Shown: positions 63,964 through 64,000 of the stretch, piece after piece
Layout: every line of letters begins with the position of its first letter
How positions within the stretch are numbered: position 1 is the stretch's first letter
Source of the DNA: Microvirga lenta
GTDB taxonomy: Bacteria; Pseudomonadota; Alphaproteobacteria; Rhizobiales; Beijerinckiaceae
Direction: 5' to 3'
NCBI RefSeq assembly: GCF_020532555.1
Contig: NZ_JAJBBR010000002.1
Location: 62,001-126,000 of the forward strand
DNA: 64,000 nucleotides
Translations under genes and position numbers: made by a program
Notes under the pieces: generated by a model
What the model was told of the DNA's origin: nothing
The model's input: only the letters and a program-made list of their open reading frames with translations
Database searches by the model: none

Positions 63964-64000
63964 ATGGTTGAAGGCCTCAAAAGCATCCTGATCGGATTTT
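63964..64000 (+). CDS. Start of a probable UspA-type protein (partial)
   Basis: Only twelve codons are visible (MVEGLKSILIGF) before the window ends. AAAAGGAG lies about ten bases upstream of the ATG. The KSILIGF pattern is the usual first beta strand of universal stress proteins; this is a guess from very little sequence. Confidence 0.4.
   Translation, partial: MVEGLKSILIGF

Overview
This GC-rich, gene-dense window looks like chromosome from an alphaproteobacterium of the order Hyphomicrobiales. I infer this from a NepR/EcfG general-stress sigma system, a tamA-tamB pair, many Gfo/Idh/MocA and tripartite tricarboxylate transporter genes, an HlyU-family small protein, Weimberg-type pentose genes and a giant secreted haem peroxidase. 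Methylobacteriaceae such as Microvirga would fit, but that is inference. I saw no rRNA, tRNA, insertion sequence, prophage or CRISPR array.

Layout. 0-8.1 kb is housekeeping and envelope: the 3' part of a CvaB-type ABC exporter, a D,D-carboxypeptidase with a SPOR domain, a SulP anion transporter with a universal stress protein, a metallophosphoesterase, a small secreted protein and a BrkB/YihY membrane protein. 8.2-25.3 kb is a catabolic region of three transcription units and two regulators. Unit one (+) is aldehyde dehydrogenase, cupin, Ldh-type dehydrogenase and ABM monooxygenase. Unit two (-) is flavin reductase, LLM flavin monooxygenase, alpha/beta hydrolase and three Gfo/Idh/MocA dehydrogenases, divergent from a LysR gene. 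Unit three (-) is TctC-TctB-TctA, an ACMSD-like amidohydrolase and an MFS transporter, divergent from a GntR/UTRA gene. The promoters of units one and three share the same layout and the same palindromic operator core (TATGACGTYATA), so they probably form one GntR regulon.

25-32 kb holds an HlyU-like protein, PurT, a glutathionyl-hydroquinone reductase, a BKACE enzyme, a DUF6152/DUF6644 pair, a DUF1206 membrane protein and a LysR regulator. 32-38.4 kb is tamA-tamB. At 38.5 kb a single continuous reading frame joins a NepR anti-sigma module to an EcfG sigma factor, behind its own EcfG-type promoter. NepR and EcfG are normally separate proteins. This is the most unusual object in the window.

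39-55 kb is a secretion region: a type I secretion adaptor and ABC permease downstream of a 2,440-residue haem peroxidase/RTX protein, a NarX-type sensor kinase and LuxR-type regulator pair, a glyoxalase-family protein and a CAP-domain/RTX protein that is probably a second type I substrate. 54.8-59.8 kb holds a LolA-family protein, phosphoglucomutase, a lytic transglycosylase with a SPOR-like tail and a protein that looks like a degenerate CYTH domain. 60.1-62.8 kb carries two Weimberg-pathway genes (alpha-ketoglutarate semialdehyde dehydrogenase and XylX). The right end has two small proline-rich proteins and the first codons of a probable UspA-type gene.
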